Source: Rodentibacter heidelbergensis
Lineage (GTDB): Bacteria > Pseudomonadota > Gammaproteobacteria > Enterobacterales > Pasteurellaceae
Length of the DNA: 64,000 nt
NCBI RefSeq assembly: GCF_002000125.1
Contig: NZ_MLHH01000011.1
Span: 1-64,000 of the forward strand
Direction: 5' to 3'
A program made the position numbers and the translations under genes. Of this stretch, positions 9,706 through 19,577 are shown piece by piece; position 1 is the first letter of the stretch; each line of letters opens with the position of its first letter. The notes beneath the pieces were generated by a model. It was given only the letters and a program-made list of their open reading frames with translations, ran no database searches and was not told where the DNA came from.

Positions 9706-9719
9706 GTGATCTACCTCAA
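9706..9719 (-). promoter_or_regulatory. FNR-like site upstream of frdA
   Basis: Read on the minus strand, TTGAG-GTAG-ATCAC fits the FNR pattern TTGAT-N4-ATCAA with two mismatches, about 110 bases before the frdA start. TGTGA on the plus strand also gives half of a CRP site. Assignment by consensus only. Confidence 0.45.
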
Positions 9720-9866
9720 AAAAGTTAATTTTTCTAAGGAAATCAAATGAGAAGGTTTTTTATTTGGAGAGGGCTATTCCTAAAAAACAGCAAAGTTGAG
9801 TTGATGAATTGTCTCGTTTAAAATGAGCAAACTCACCGAATTGAAAATTAAAAAACAGAGAAAAAA

Positions 9867-10850
9867 ATGACCGCACTTTCCCTTGAATCCACTCAATGGC
9901 AACCTTCCGCCTCCATGGAGAATTTATTGGCACGAGCCAAAATCATGGCAGATATTCGCCGCTTTTTTACTGATCGGGGGTTGCTTGAGGTGGAAACGCC
10001 CGTGCTGAGTGAATTTGGGGTGACTGATCTTCATCTTTCGACCTTTAACACCGAATTTACCGCCCCTTTTGATGAATTATCAAAAACACTTTGGCTTTCC
10101 ACCAGTCCTGAATACCACATGAAGCGTTTATTGGCGGCAGGCAGTGGGCCGATTTTCCAAATCAGCAAAGTTTTTCGGAACGAAGAAGCCGGTAATCGCC
10201 ATAATCCGGAATTTACCATGTTGGAATGGTATCGACCGCATTTTGATATGTATCGTTTGATTAATGAAGTGGATGACTTACTTCAACAAATTCTTGATTG
10301 TAAACCGGCAGAGAGTATGAGTTATCAGTTTGCTTTTCAGGAATATGTGGGGCTTGATCCCCTTTCTGCCACGCGTAAAGAATTAGTTGAAGCGGCCCGT
10401 CAACACCACTTTATGGCAGAGGAAGATGAAGAGCGTGATACCTTGTTGCAGTTTTTATTTAGCGAGGTGGTCGAGCCTCAAATTGGACAAGATGCCCCGG
10501 TTGCGATTTATCATTTTCCTTCCTCACAGGCAGCGTTGGCACAACTAAGTATGGAAGATCAGCGAGTGGCTGAACGCTTTGAGTTTTACTACAAAGGCTT
10601 AGAGTTAGCGAACGGTTTCCATGAGTTAACCGATGCAAACGAACAACGCCGCCGCTTTGAGCAAGATAACCGTCAGCGTGAAAAACTCGGTTTGCCAACG
10701 AGAGCAATTGATGAACGTTTTCTCAGTGCCTTGCAAGCAGGTATACCCAATACATCGGGCGTGGCCTTGGGTGTTGATCGCCTGATTATGATTGCTTTAA
10801 AGGCTTCTAGCATCAAAGAGGTGATTTCTTTTTCCATTGAAAATGCCTAA
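9867..10850 (+). CDS. epmA: EF-P-(R)-beta-lysine ligase
   Basis: A 327-residue class II lysyl-tRNA synthetase paralogue lacking the tRNA-binding domain. It attaches (R)-beta-lysine to a lysine of elongation factor P, which helps ribosomes through polyproline stretches. The synthetase motifs are evident: motif 2 [20 protein letters not shown] and motif 3 [15 protein letters not shown]. The length matches E. coli EpmA (325) and is far below that of true LysRS. It is divergent from frdA, a conserved arrangement. An uptake sequence (GACCGCACTTT) lies in the first codons, giving a T-A-L start (MTALS). Confidence 0.93.
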   Translation: MTALSLESTQWQPSASMENLLARAKIMADIRRFFTDRGLLEVETPVLSEFGVTDLHLSTFNTEFTAPFDELSKTLWLSTSPEYHMKRLLAAGSGPIFQISKVFRNEEAGNRHNPEFTMLEWYRPHFDMYRLINEVDDLLQQILDCKPAESMSYQFAFQEYVGLDPLSATRKELVEAARQHHFMAEEDEERDTLLQFLFSEVVEPQIGQDAPVAIYHFPSSQAALAQLSMEDQRVAERFEFYYKGLELANGFHELTDANEQRRRFEQDNRQREKLGLPTRAIDERFLSALQAGIPNTSGVALGVDRLIMIALKASSIKEVISFSIENA

Positions 10851-10859
10851 TTTTTCCCT

Positions 10860-10899
10860 AAAGTGCGGTGAGAAAATGATGTTTTTTTAACCGCACTTT
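10860..10899. repeat. inverted pair of DNA uptake sequences, possible terminator after epmA
   Basis: AAAGTGCGGT and ACCGCACTTT are separated by 20 bases. This paired orientation is common after genes in H. influenzae-type genomes and may act as a weak terminator. Confidence 0.7.
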
Positions 10900-11075
10900 G
10901 ATCTAGATAAAACATCAATGATTTGCCTTTTATAAAATAGTTATCTTGATCACATTTCTTAAAAAATACCTTTGAGTTTTATTCAATAAACGCCTATTAT
11001 TCGCTCCAAATTTGCCAGGTATCTTCCTGAAAAATTGAGACTATTTTTTTACTTGTTTGTTTTAAGGTATTTATT

Positions 11076-12305
11076 ATGAAAAAAATCAAATGGAACAAAT
11101 TTGATGCATCATGGATGTTAAATTTATTTGGAACAGCTGTGGGGGCAGGGGTACTTTTTCTGCCAATCAATGCGGGAATGGGTGGCTTTTGGCCGTTAGT
11201 GATCATGGCTATTTTGGTGGGGCCGATGACCTATTTTGCCCATCGGGGATTGGCCTATTTTGTCCTTTCTTCTAAAAATCCGGGAAGTGATATTACTGAA
11301 GTTGTGGAAGAGCATTTTGGTAAAACAGCCGGCAAATTAATCACTCTCCTTTATTTTTTCGCTATTTTCCCTATTTTGTTAATTTACGGTAACGGTATCA
11401 CCAACACCGTGGATTCTTTCATTGTCAATCAATTAGGCATGGCATCGCCTAATCGTGCATTGCTTTCTTTTGTCTTAATTGCGATCTTAATTTCAGTGAT
11501 GCTTTTTAATGAAAAAGTGATGCTGAAAATTACAGAATTGTTGGTTTATCCTCTTGTGCTTATTTTATTCGCACTATCCATTTATCTCATTCCTGAATGG
11601 AACGGGGCAATGTTGCGTGAAATGCCAACGGTAGGCGGTTTTGTTACCACGCTATGGGTAACTATTCCGGTTTTAGTGTTCTCTTTCAACCACTCTCCGG
11701 CCATTTCTTCCTTTGCTTGTTCACAATATCGTGAATATAAAGAGTTTGACCGTGCAGAACGTCACATTGAACACACTGAAAAAGGCACTTCTACCATTTT
11801 ACTTTTCTTTGTGATGTTCTTCGTGTTTAGCTGTGTTTTAACCTTAACGCCGGAAGAATTACTGGCTGCAAAAGAACAGAACATCAGTATTTTGTCTTTC
11901 TTAGCCAATAAATTTGATAATCCTTACATTTCTTATTTTGGCCCATTAGTGGCATTCTTAGCGATCACCAGTTCTTTCTTCGGTCACTATCTTGGTGCTC
12001 GTGAAGGTTTGGAAGGCTTATACCTCAAAATGAAAGGGGAAGCGGTGAATCGTAAAAAATTAAATTATGCGACCGCACTTTTCTTTTTACTCACCTTATG
12101 GGGTGTGGCGATTATCAACCCAAGCATCCTCGGTTTAATTGAGTCCCTCGGTGGCCCGATTATTGCCATGATCTTATTTATTATGCCAATGTATGCTATT
12201 CGCAAAGTACCGGCAATGAAACGTTATCAAGGTCGTTTTAGTAATGTCTTTGTCACTGTAATGGGATTAATTGCTATCTCTGCTGTGGTCTATGGATTGT
12301 TATAA
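11076..12305 (+). CDS. sdaC: serine transporter, HAAAP family
   Basis: A 409-residue inner-membrane transporter with about 11 helices that imports L-serine with protons. It resembles SdaC/TdcC-type hydroxy-amino-acid permeases, starting with the typical [19 protein letters not shown] motif at residues 16-34, followed by [14 protein letters not shown] in the middle. The adjacent L-serine deaminase gene 35 bp downstream makes serine the likely substrate, and the pair should form one operon for serine uptake and breakdown to pyruvate. The ribosome site TAAGG lies upstream. A TTGATCACATTTC stretch at about 10950 might bind CRP or FNR, but this is weak. An uptake sequence lies inside the gene near 12070. 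Confidence 0.9.
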   Translation: MKKIKWNKFDASWMLNLFGTAVGAGVLFLPINAGMGGFWPLVIMAILVGPMTYFAHRGLAYFVLSSKNPGSDITEVVEEHFGKTAGKLITLLYFFAIFPILLIYGNGITNTVDSFIVNQLGMASPNRALLSFVLIAILISVMLFNEKVMLKITELLVYPLVLILFALSIYLIPEWNGAMLREMPTVGGFVTTLWVTIPVLVFSFNHSPAISSFACSQYREYKEFDRAERHIEHTEKGTSTILLFFVMFFVFSCVLTLTPEELLAAKEQNISILSFLANKFDNPYISYFGPLVAFLAITSSFFGHYLGAREGLEGLYLKMKGEAVNRKKLNYATALFFLLTLWGVAIINPSILGLIESLGGPIIAMILFIMPMYAIRKVPAMKRYQGRFSNVFVTVMGLIAISAVVYGLL

Positions 12306-12340
12306 TCTGCTGTTTTATTTCGCTTATTAGTAGGAAATTT

Positions 12341-13705
12341 ATGATTAGCGTATTTGATATGTTTAAAGTGGGAATTGGGCCTTCCAGTTCCCACACTGTT
12401 GGCCCAATGAAAGCGGGTAAACAATTTGTTGATGATTTAATTGAACGAGGGCAATTTGAACAAACCACTGAAATTCAAGTGGATGTGTATGGCTCTCTTT
12501 CCATGACCGGGCGTGGGCATAGCACCGACATTGCGATCATTATGGGACTTGCCGGTTATCTCCCTCATGATGTGGATATTGATCTTATTCCACATTTTAT
12601 CGACAACGTGAAAAAAACTGCCCAATTGTCTATTGCTCAGGGCAAAAAGACCGTGAAATTTGATTTTGACAACAACCTCATTTTTCACTGCACGTTTTTG
12701 AAATTGCACGAAAACGGGATGACGATCACCGCACTGGATGCGGCAGGTCAAGTACTTTACCGTCAAACTTATTATTCGATCGGTGGTGGCTTTATTGTGG
12801 ATGAAGCTCATTTCGGACAAGAGGAAAAAAGTGCGATCAATGTGCCTTATCCGTATAAAAATGCAGAAGATATTTTAAAACATTGCAGTGAGAATGGCTT
12901 AATGTTCTCAACGGTAATGCTTGAAAATGAAATTGCCCTGCACGGAAAAGAAGCGGTGAGCGCCCATTTAGACAATGTGTGGAAAACCATGCAGGCCTGT
13001 ATCGATCACGGATTGCATACCGAAGGGGTTTTACCGGGGCCTTTACGCGTACCTCGCCGTGCCGCTTCTTTATATCGTATGTTAGAAGCCAACACGAATT
13101 TATCCAACGATCCAATGCGTGTGATTGACTGGGTCAATATGTTTGCTTTGGCGGTAAACGAGGAAAATGCGGCAGGCGGTCGGGTGGTGACTGCGCCGAC
13201 AAACGGCGCTTGTGGTATTATTCCGGCTGTATTGGCTTACTATGATAAATTTATTTCACCGTTAACCTCAGAAACCGTTGAACGTTATTTATTAGCGGCA
13301 GGTATGATAGGCTCGCTGTATAAAATGAATGCGTCCATTTCCGGTGCTGAAGTCGGTTGCCAAGGTGAAGTGGGGGTGGCTTGTTCAATGGCCGCCGCCG
13401 GATTAACGGAAATCCTTGGTGGAAATCCAATGCAAGTGTGCATCGCGGCGGAAATTGCCATGGAGCATAATTTAGGCTTAACCTGTGATCCGGTGGGAGG
13501 ACAAGTTCAAGTGCCTTGTATTGAACGTAACGCCATCGCTTCGGTAAAAGCCATTAATGCGGCCCGTATGGCATTACGCCGTACAACAAACCCTCGGGTT
13601 TCCCTTGATAAAGTGATTGAAACCATGTACGAAACCGGCAAAGATATGAATGCCAAATACCGTGAAACCTCACAAGGCGGGCTAGCGGTGAAAATTGTTT
13701 GTTAA
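12341..13705 (+). CDS. sdaA: L-serine ammonia-lyase (L-serine deaminase)
   Basis: A 454-residue iron-sulfur enzyme that converts L-serine to pyruvate and ammonia. Length equals E. coli SdaA. The N-terminal beta domain begins ISVFDMFKVGIGPSSSHTVGPM, the substrate-binding signature. The C-terminal alpha domain carries the Cys residues that hold the 4Fe-4S cluster (APTNGACGIIPA, EVGCQGEVGVACSMAAAG and GLTCDPVGGQVQVPCIERN). It follows sdaC directly. A strong terminator comes after it. Confidence 0.96.
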   Translation: MISVFDMFKVGIGPSSSHTVGPMKAGKQFVDDLIERGQFEQTTEIQVDVYGSLSMTGRGHSTDIAIIMGLAGYLPHDVDIDLIPHFIDNVKKTAQLSIAQGKKTVKFDFDNNLIFHCTFLKLHENGMTITALDAAGQVLYRQTYYSIGGGFIVDEAHFGQEEKSAINVPYPYKNAEDILKHCSENGLMFSTVMLENEIALHGKEAVSAHLDNVWKTMQACIDHGLHTEGVLPGPLRVPRRAASLYRMLEANTNLSNDPMRVIDWVNMFALAVNEENAAGGRVVTAPTNGACGIIPAVLAYYDKFISPLTSETVERYLLAAGMIGSLYKMNASISGAEVGCQGEVGVACSMAAAGLTEILGGNPMQVCIAAEIAMEHNLGLTCDPVGGQVQVPCIERNAIASVKAINAARMALRRTTNPRVSLDKVIETMYETGKDMNAKYRETSQGGLAVKIVC

Positions 13706-13711
13706 TCATTG

Positions 13712-13742
13712 AAAATGGGGAGAGAAAATCTCCCCATTTTTT
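13712..13742 (+). terminator. terminator of the sdaC-sdaA operon
   Basis: AAAATGGGGAGA and TCTCCCCATTTT form a 12-bp stem with a short loop, followed by T residues and then an uptake sequence. Confidence 0.88.
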
Positions 13743-13857
13743 GACCGCACTTTTTCCCCTTCTTCTTTTCCCTTTATCTCATCTTCACATTGAAGGCAAA
13801 CGGTTGCTTTGTTAGAATAGCCCGATTTTGATGCAATACACAAATAAGGAGAGCCGC

Positions 13858-14862
13858 ATGGCGTTTAATCTTAAAAATAGACATCTGTTGAGCTTAGTGA
13901 ACCATACTGAGCGTGAAATTCGATTTTTGTTAGATTTAGCGAGAGATTTAAAAAGAGCAAAATATGCCGGTACAGAACAGCCTCGCTTAATCGGAAAAAA
14001 TATCGCCCTTATTTTTGAGAAAACGTCAACCCGAACCCGATGTGCTTTTGAAGTAGCGGCTTATGATCAAGGCGCACATGTCACTTATATTGATCCGGTT
14101 TCTTCTCAAATCGGTCATAAAGAATCCATGAAAGATACTGCTCGTGTATTAGGGAGAATGTATGACGCCATTGAATATCGTGGCTTTAAACAATCGGTCG
14201 TCAATGAGCTGGCACAATATGCCGGTGTACCGGTATTTAACGGTTTAACCGATGAGTTTCACCCGACCCAAATGCTCGCCGATGTCCTCACGATGATAGA
14301 AAACTGCGAGAAACCACTCAGCCAAATCAGCTATGTGTATATTGGCGATGCTCGTAATAATATGGGGAATTCGTTATTATTAATTGGGGCGAAATTGGGA
14401 ATGGATGTGCGAATTTGTGCACCGAAAGCCTTATTACCGGAAGAGGGGCTGGTGAAAATGTGCCAAGAATTTGCCGCACAATCCGGTGCGAGAATTACCG
14501 TAACCGAAGAGATTGATTTGGCGGTCAAAGGGGTAGATTTTGTGCATACGGATGTATGGGTTTCTATGGGTGAACCCCTTGAAACCTGGGGAGAACGTAT
14601 CGAAATGCTGATGCCTTATCAAGTAACAGCGGAGTTAATGAAACGCACGGGTAACCCAAAAGTGAAATTTATGCATTGCTTACCGGCATTCCATAATAGC
14701 GAAACCAAAGTCGGGCAAGAAATCGCAGCAAAATATCCACAATTGGCAAATGGCATTGAAGTGACGGAGGAAGTCTTTGAATCGCCGGCTAATGTGGCTT
14801 TTGAACAAGCGGAAAACAGAATGCACACCATTAAAGCCGTAATGGTAGCCAGTCTGGCATAA
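13858..14862 (+). CDS. arcB: ornithine carbamoyltransferase, catabolic type
   Basis: A 334-residue enzyme interconverting citrulline plus phosphate with ornithine plus carbamoyl phosphate. The carbamoyl phosphate-binding motif STRTRC lies near residues 56-61, followed by HPTQMLAD, the ornithine-binding DVWVSMGE and the catalytic HCLPAFH. I chose the ATG at 13858 because AAGGAG sits 7 bases before it and the product then begins [11 protein letters not shown] as in the family; an upstream in-frame ATG at 13828 is poorly placed. The neighbour arcC marks it as the arginine deiminase-type catabolic enzyme rather than the biosynthetic ArgF, although sequence alone does not separate them. No arcA is present nearby. 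Confidence 0.92.
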   Translation: MAFNLKNRHLLSLVNHTEREIRFLLDLARDLKRAKYAGTEQPRLIGKNIALIFEKTSTRTRCAFEVAAYDQGAHVTYIDPVSSQIGHKESMKDTARVLGRMYDAIEYRGFKQSVVNELAQYAGVPVFNGLTDEFHPTQMLADVLTMIENCEKPLSQISYVYIGDARNNMGNSLLLIGAKLGMDVRICAPKALLPEEGLVKMCQEFAAQSGARITVTEEIDLAVKGVDFVHTDVWVSMGEPLETWGERIEMLMPYQVTAELMKRTGNPKVKFMHCLPAFHNSETKVGQEIAAKYPQLANGIEVTEEVFESPANVAFEQAENRMHTIKAVMVASLA

Positions 14863-14868
14863 TGCGTT

Positions 14869-14902
14869 ATAGCATCGTTAATATGAACGGTGCTATTTTT
14901 TT
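14869..14902 (+). terminator. hairpin with T run between arcB and arcC
   Basis: ATAGCATCGTT pairs with AACGGTGCTAT (one G-U) and is followed by a run of T. Its location between two operon partners suggests partial termination that lowers arcC output. Confidence 0.75.
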
Positions 14903-14926
14903 ATCAATGAATTGAAAGGAAAGAAA

Positions 14927-15874
14927 ATGAGAATTGTCGTGGCACTAGGGGGAAACGCCCTATTAAAAAGAGGGGAGCCGATGACGGCTCAAAATCAGTC
15001 TGCCAATATTCGCATTGCGGCAGAACAATTGGCAAAAATTAAACAAGAAAATGAACTTGTGATTTCCCATGGCAATGGGCCACAGGTTGGATTGCTGGCA
15101 TTACAACACGCGGCTTATTACGCACAAGATCCTAAAATTGAACCCTATCCGTTAGATGTATTGGTGTCACAAACTGTGGGAATGATCGGCTATATGTTGC
15201 AACAAGAATTAACCAATTTATTGCCACAAACCCCAACCATTACGGTATTAAACCAAGTGGTTGTAGATCCTAATGATCCGGCATTTGAAAAACCAAGTAA
15301 ACCCATCGGACAAGTTTATACCAAAGAAGAGGCGGAAAAATTAGCGGCTGAAAAAGGTTGGACAGTGATGGCTGATGGACAATATTATCGCCGTGCAGTG
15401 CCAAGCCCTTTACCACAATCTGTGACAGGCATGGGTTCTGTGAAAGCCTTATTAGCCAATCGCAATATTGTTATTTGTGGCGGTGGTGGCGGCATACCAA
15501 GCTATTATAATGAACAAGGTGAATTACAGGGCGTTGAAGCGGTGGTGGATAAAGATTTATGCACCGCCCTCATTTCCCAAGAATTAGAGGCTGATTTATT
15601 TATCATCGCCACCGATGTTTCAGCCGCTTGCGTGAACTTCAATAAACCGGATCAAAAACAAATAGCCAAAACCAACCCACAGGCGTTAGAAAATCTTGCA
15701 GCTGAATTCGCCGCAGGCTCTATGGGGCCGAAAGTGAAAGCCGTGATCAACTTTGTCAACGCCACCGGCAAAGATGCCGTTATCGGCTCACTCAACGACA
15801 TTGAACGCATTGTCAAAGGCGAAGCCGGCACAAGGGTAACCAATAGCGTTGAAGGTATTGTGTTCGGGGGCTAG
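14927..15874 (+). CDS. arcC: carbamate kinase
   Basis: A 315-residue kinase that uses carbamoyl phosphate to phosphorylate ADP, the ATP-yielding step of arginine/citrulline fermentation. Seen are the N-terminal [13 protein letters not shown], the [11 protein letters not shown] loop, ICGGGGGIP and [10 protein letters not shown], and the C-terminal SMGPKVKA. I start at 14927 ([12 protein letters not shown]), where GAAAGGAAAG gives a ribosome site; an in-frame ATG at 14912 adds five unlikely residues. It follows arcB through an intergenic hairpin. In related genomes a YfcC/ArcD-type transporter often follows; here a methyltransferase island comes next instead. Confidence 0.95.
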   Translation: MRIVVALGGNALLKRGEPMTAQNQSANIRIAAEQLAKIKQENELVISHGNGPQVGLLALQHAAYYAQDPKIEPYPLDVLVSQTVGMIGYMLQQELTNLLPQTPTITVLNQVVVDPNDPAFEKPSKPIGQVYTKEEAEKLAAEKGWTVMADGQYYRRAVPSPLPQSVTGMGSVKALLANRNIVICGGGGGIPSYYNEQGELQGVEAVVDKDLCTALISQELEADLFIIATDVSAACVNFNKPDQKQIAKTNPQALENLAAEFAAGSMGPKVKAVINFVNATGKDAVIGSLNDIERIVKGEAGTRVTNSVEGIVFGG

Positions 15875-16058
15875 ATAACCACAATCTTTGTAAACGCTCT
15901 TTGAGTTATACATCAAAAAAGAAACTACGTTACTCAGTTTACAGTGGAATTAAATAGCTTAGAGATACTAGGTCGCAAACAAACCTATTCTCTCGGATTT
16001 TATATAGCAATCTATATTGATAGCTATTATAGTCTAGATGATATAGAGATAAATTTCA

Positions 16059-16086
16059 TTGATTGCTTATTTTAACCTAGTATAAT
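16059..16086 (+). promoter_or_regulatory. sigma-70-type promoter of the methyltransferase unit
   Basis: TTGATT at 16059-16064, a 16-base spacer and a perfect TATAAT at 16081-16086, about 65 bases before the methyltransferase start. It lies in an AT-rich gap of 275 bases after arcC in which I see no gene. Confidence 0.65.
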
Positions 16087-16149
16087 TTCTCCACTAACAT
16101 AGTGACTAAACAGTATTTATTACCCAGTTTAGTTAAAAGGGGAGTTTTT

Positions 16150-17412
16150 ATGTCAAAGAAGCTTTATTTTCTTGATTTATTTGCTGGGGCGGGAGGGTTG
16201 TCAGAAGGTTTTATTCAAGCTGGTTTTGAGCCTGTAGCTCATATAGAGTCGGATAAAGCAGCCTGCTTTACCCTTCGTACGAGAATGGCGTATCATTGGT
16301 TGAAATCTAATAATAAGGAAAATATTTATGTAGAGTACCTGAAAGGGAAAATCAGCAGAAATGATTTATATAAATTGGTTCCTGATCGAATTATGAATTC
16401 GATAGTTAATAAGGAAATTTCTGAAGAATCTCTGACAGAGCTATTTGAAGTTATTGATAACTTACTTGCAAATAATAAGTTAGATCTTATAGTTGGAGGG
16501 CCTCCCTGCCAAGCATATTCTTTAGTGGGACGAGCATGTGATATAAATAGTATGCTAGGAGATAAAAGAAACTATCTTTATATTTTCTATGTTGAGTTTC
16601 TTAAACGTTATAAACCAAAATTTTTTATATTTGAGAATGTAACAGGTCTATTATCAGCAAAAGATCAAAATGGTCGTTTATATCTTGATGAAATGTGTCA
16701 ATTATTTAGAGAAATAGGATATGTGATCGAATATCGTGTGCTTAATGCTAGAGATTATGGCGTATTACAGTCAAGAAGAAGAGTTATTTTAGTTGGTAGC
16801 AGAAATAAAAAAATTGATTTTTACCCCGAACCAGTTTTGTGGAATCCGGAAGTTTCGGTTTGTGAAGTATTTAGTGATCTCCCTCCTCTTCATGCTGGAG
16901 AAGGGGACAGTAGAGGATGTAGTACATTAGACTATAAAGGAACATGGTTGTATGAATCGGGCATTAAAGATGATCGATTTCCTATAACGTGGCATACGGC
17001 ACGTAATCACAATGAGAGAGATTTGGAAATTTATAGAAGAGTAGTTGAGCTTTGGATGAAAGAAAAAAAACGACTAGAATATGACGATCTTCCTGAATAC
17101 TTAAAAACTCATAATAATCGAAATTCATTTGTTGATAGATTTAAAGTCGTGGCAGCAGAACTACCTGCTGCCCATACAGTATTGGCTCATTTATCAAAAG
17201 ACGGTCACTATTATATTCATCCTGATATAAGACAGAATCGCTCCTTAACTCCTAGGGAGGCCGCTAGATTACAAACCTTTCCAGATGACTATTATTTTGA
17301 GGGAGTAACAGAAAAACCAAGTCGAGCAGCAGCTTTTCGGCAAATAGGTAATGCTGTTCCTGTACTATTGGCGAGAAAGATTGCTGAAAAACTTAAGGAA
17401 AAATGGATATGA
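16150..17412 (+). CDS. DNA (cytosine-5) methyltransferase
   Basis: A 420-residue C5-cytosine methyltransferase. The motifs appear in canonical order: motif I DLFAGAGGLSEGF (residues 9-21, AdoMet binding), motif IV GGPPCQAYS with catalytic Cys120, motif VI ENV at 162-164, motif VIII around QSRRR (207-211), and motif X QIGNAVPVLLA near 398. The stretch between motif VIII and RSLTPREAARLQTFP is the target-recognition region. An extended, helical-looking segment of about 70 residues lies between motifs I and IV. The start at 16150 has AAAGGGGAG upstream; an earlier in-frame ATG at 16102 lacks one. It overlaps the next gene in an ATGA arrangement. No cognate endonuclease or vsr is recognisable. 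Target sequence unknown. Composition is AT-rich and I found no uptake sequence, both signs of transfer. Confidence 0.93.
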   Translation: MSKKLYFLDLFAGAGGLSEGFIQAGFEPVAHIESDKAACFTLRTRMAYHWLKSNNKENIYVEYLKGKISRNDLYKLVPDRIMNSIVNKEISEESLTELFEVIDNLLANNKLDLIVGGPPCQAYSLVGRACDINSMLGDKRNYLYIFYVEFLKRYKPKFFIFENVTGLLSAKDQNGRLYLDEMCQLFREIGYVIEYRVLNARDYGVLQSRRRVILVGSRNKKIDFYPEPVLWNPEVSVCEVFSDLPPLHAGEGDSRGCSTLDYKGTWLYESGIKDDRFPITWHTARNHNERDLEIYRRVVELWMKEKKRLEYDDLPEYLKTHNNRNSFVDRFKVVAAELPAAHTVLAHLSKDGHYYIHPDIRQNRSLTPREAARLQTFPDDYYFEGVTEKPSRAAAFRQIGNAVPVLLARKIAEKLKEKWI

Positions 17413-19577
17413 GTGATAATGGAGTGTATAAAATAAGACCTGCGGGTCGCCACTTACTAACAATAGGTCGAGATCTTATACAAGACAATTATGCTGCAGT
17501 TGTGGAGCTTGTTAAAAATGCTTATGATGCAGATTCTCCCGATGTGGAAATAAGTTTCACAGCTGAAGATAATCCTAAAGGATATACTATCACGATAAAA
17601 GATCATGGCCATGGCATGTCACAGGATACAGTGATTAATAAATGGATGGTTCCGTCTACTAAGGATAAGCTTGAACGTAAAATAAGCCCGTCTGGGCGAA
17701 CTATGCAAGGGCGAAAGGGGATTGGGCGTTATGCTGCCTCCGTGCTGGGAACTGACCTCTTATTAGAAACAGTTGATAATTTCGGAGAAAAAACAACTGT
17801 TTTTGTTGAGTGGGATACCTTTGAGCATTCAGAATATTTGGATGATGTTGAAATTCTGGTAGAAACTCAGCCGTCAGCGGAATGTTCAGGAACAATATTA
17901 ACTATAAAAGGAAACCAGTCAAATTATGAAGAATGGAACAAGAAACAGTTTGATAAGCTCAGATTTGAGCTGAAAAAATTAATTTCTCCGACACCTACAG
18001 AAAGTATCCTCAATGAGGAATATAAAAAATTTGAAATTCGATTGGCTATATCCGGTTTTTCCGATATTTCCGATGTCAATGAATTAATTGAGCCTTATCC
18101 TATTTTTGAACTCTTTGATTATAAAATTACAGGAAAAATTACGTCTGATGGTCAGGGAAAGCTTATGTATTCTCTCCAAAAAGCAAGAAATACTATCAAA
18201 GAGGAAATCATTATAGACCTAGAACAGGAAACTGGCTGTGGTGATTTAACTTTCGATATACGTGTTTATGATCGTGAATCGGAATCAATTGATGCTTTAA
18301 TTCAAAAAGGATTGAAAGATGAATTTGGTAACTATGTAAGTAAACTTCAAGCTCGCCAATTACTCAATGATTCCAATGGTATTGGTGTTTATCGTAATGG
18401 TTTCCGAATCCGCCCTCTTGGAGATCCTGCGTTTGACTGGCTCAGATTGAATGAACAGCGTGTCCAGAATCCATCACAGCGTATCGGTAGCAATCAGGTT
18501 ATCGGTTATGTACTCATTCAGTCTGAGGAACAGTCTGGCTTAATTGAGAAAAGCGCCCGAGATGGTTTACGTGAGAATCAGGCTTATGAACATTTGAAGG
18601 AAATTACGAAAAAAGTTATTGGAAAATTAGAAGAACGTCGATTTAGCTACAGAAGAAGAGCAGGTTTGAGTAAACCTGCACTTAAAGTAGAAAGAGAGTT
18701 GGAAAAACTTTTTTCTATGGATAGCCTGAAAAAAGAAATACGGAAAAAACTGATTAATCAAGGCATGAAAGATCAGGCAGCTGACGAAGTCATTGCGTTA
18801 ATCTCCAGAGAAGAAAAAAGCAAGGAGAAAACTGTTGCAGAAATACGTCAAGCGGTTGCAACTTATCAGGGGCAGGCTACATTAGGTAAAATTATCACGG
18901 TTGTTATGCATGAAGGTCGAAGACCTCTAAACTACTTTCGTAATGAGGTACCTCGTATTAGCAGATTTCAGAAAAAATTGCTAGAAACAGGAGATAAAAA
19001 GAATATTGATGAAATAGTTGCTATTGCCAAAGGTGTTGAATCAAATGCAGCTACGTTTTCTGATCTGTTTAAAAGATTGGACCCTTTAGCTTCAGGCAGA
19101 AGAGCTTCTCCTAACGAATTAAGAATAAAACAGGAAATTCAAAGATGTTTTGAGGTGTTTCGCCAAGATACAGAAGATAGCTTGATTCAAGTTGAAATAA
19201 GAGGTGATGATGATTTGACTTTTTTAACTTGGCAGCAGGATATCCAAGCTATTTTCACTAATCTGATTGATAACAGTGTGTTCTGGCTAAAAGAAAAATC
19301 TTCAATGAATCCTCGGAAAATTACAGTAGATATAGAATCGGAAAATAATAAACTTATCTATATTGATTTTCGTGATACCGGACCCGGAATTGAACCGGCT
19401 CTGCTTGAAGATGGAGTAATTTTTGAGCCGCAATTCAGTACAAAACCAGCGGGAACCGGTATAGGTCTAGCTATTGCCGGAGAAGCGGCTGAGCGTAATG
19501 GTCTGAAACTCACAGCATTGCAGTCAGATACTGGGGCATATTTCAGATTACAGATAAAGGATATAAATAATGAGTGA
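17409..19577 (+). CDS. dual GHKL ATPase: MORC/Hsp90-like N-terminus, histidine kinase-like C-terminus
   Basis: A 722-residue protein from the ATG at 17409, whose ATGA overlaps the methyltransferase stop; AAGGA lies 9 bases before it, and an ATG at 17403 would be too close. The N-terminal Bergerat-fold ATPase has ELVKNAYDAD (residues 33-42), KDHGHGM (64-70) and GRKGIGRYA (101-109), as in Hsp90, MutL and MORC proteins. A long middle region follows, then VVMHEGRRPL with His501 in H-box position, an N box NLIDN (618-622), DTGPGIE near 656, FEPQFSTKP, and GTGIGLAI near 681, as in sensor kinases. No membrane segment or sensor domain is visible, so it is cytosolic. I infer that the N-terminal ATPase senses or clamps DNA or protein and controls the kinase, whose partner is the receiver protein next door. 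No known family has been matched over the full length. Confidence 0.8.
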   Translation: MSDNGVYKIRPAGRHLLTIGRDLIQDNYAAVVELVKNAYDADSPDVEISFTAEDNPKGYTITIKDHGHGMSQDTVINKWMVPSTKDKLERKISPSGRTMQGRKGIGRYAASVLGTDLLLETVDNFGEKTTVFVEWDTFEHSEYLDDVEILVETQPSAECSGTILTIKGNQSNYEEWNKKQFDKLRFELKKLISPTPTESILNEEYKKFEIRLAISGFSDISDVNELIEPYPIFELFDYKITGKITSDGQGKLMYSLQKARNTIKEEIIIDLEQETGCGDLTFDIRVYDRESESIDALIQKGLKDEFGNYVSKLQARQLLNDSNGIGVYRNGFRIRPLGDPAFDWLRLNEQRVQNPSQRIGSNQVIGYVLIQSEEQSGLIEKSARDGLRENQAYEHLKEITKKVIGKLEERRFSYRRRAGLSKPALKVERELEKLFSMDSLKKEIRKKLINQGMKDQAADEVIALISREEKSKEKTVAEIRQAVATYQGQATLGKIITVVMHEGRRPLNYFRNEVPRISRFQKKLLETGDKKNIDEIVAIAKGVESNAATFSDLFKRLDPLASGRRASPNELRIKQEIQRCFEVFRQDTEDSLIQVEIRGDDDLTFLTWQQDIQAIFTNLIDNSVFWLKEKSSMNPRKITVDIESENNKLIYIDFRDTGPGIEPALLEDGVIFEPQFSTKPAGTGIGLAIAGEAAERNGLKLTALQSDTGAYFRLQIKDINNE

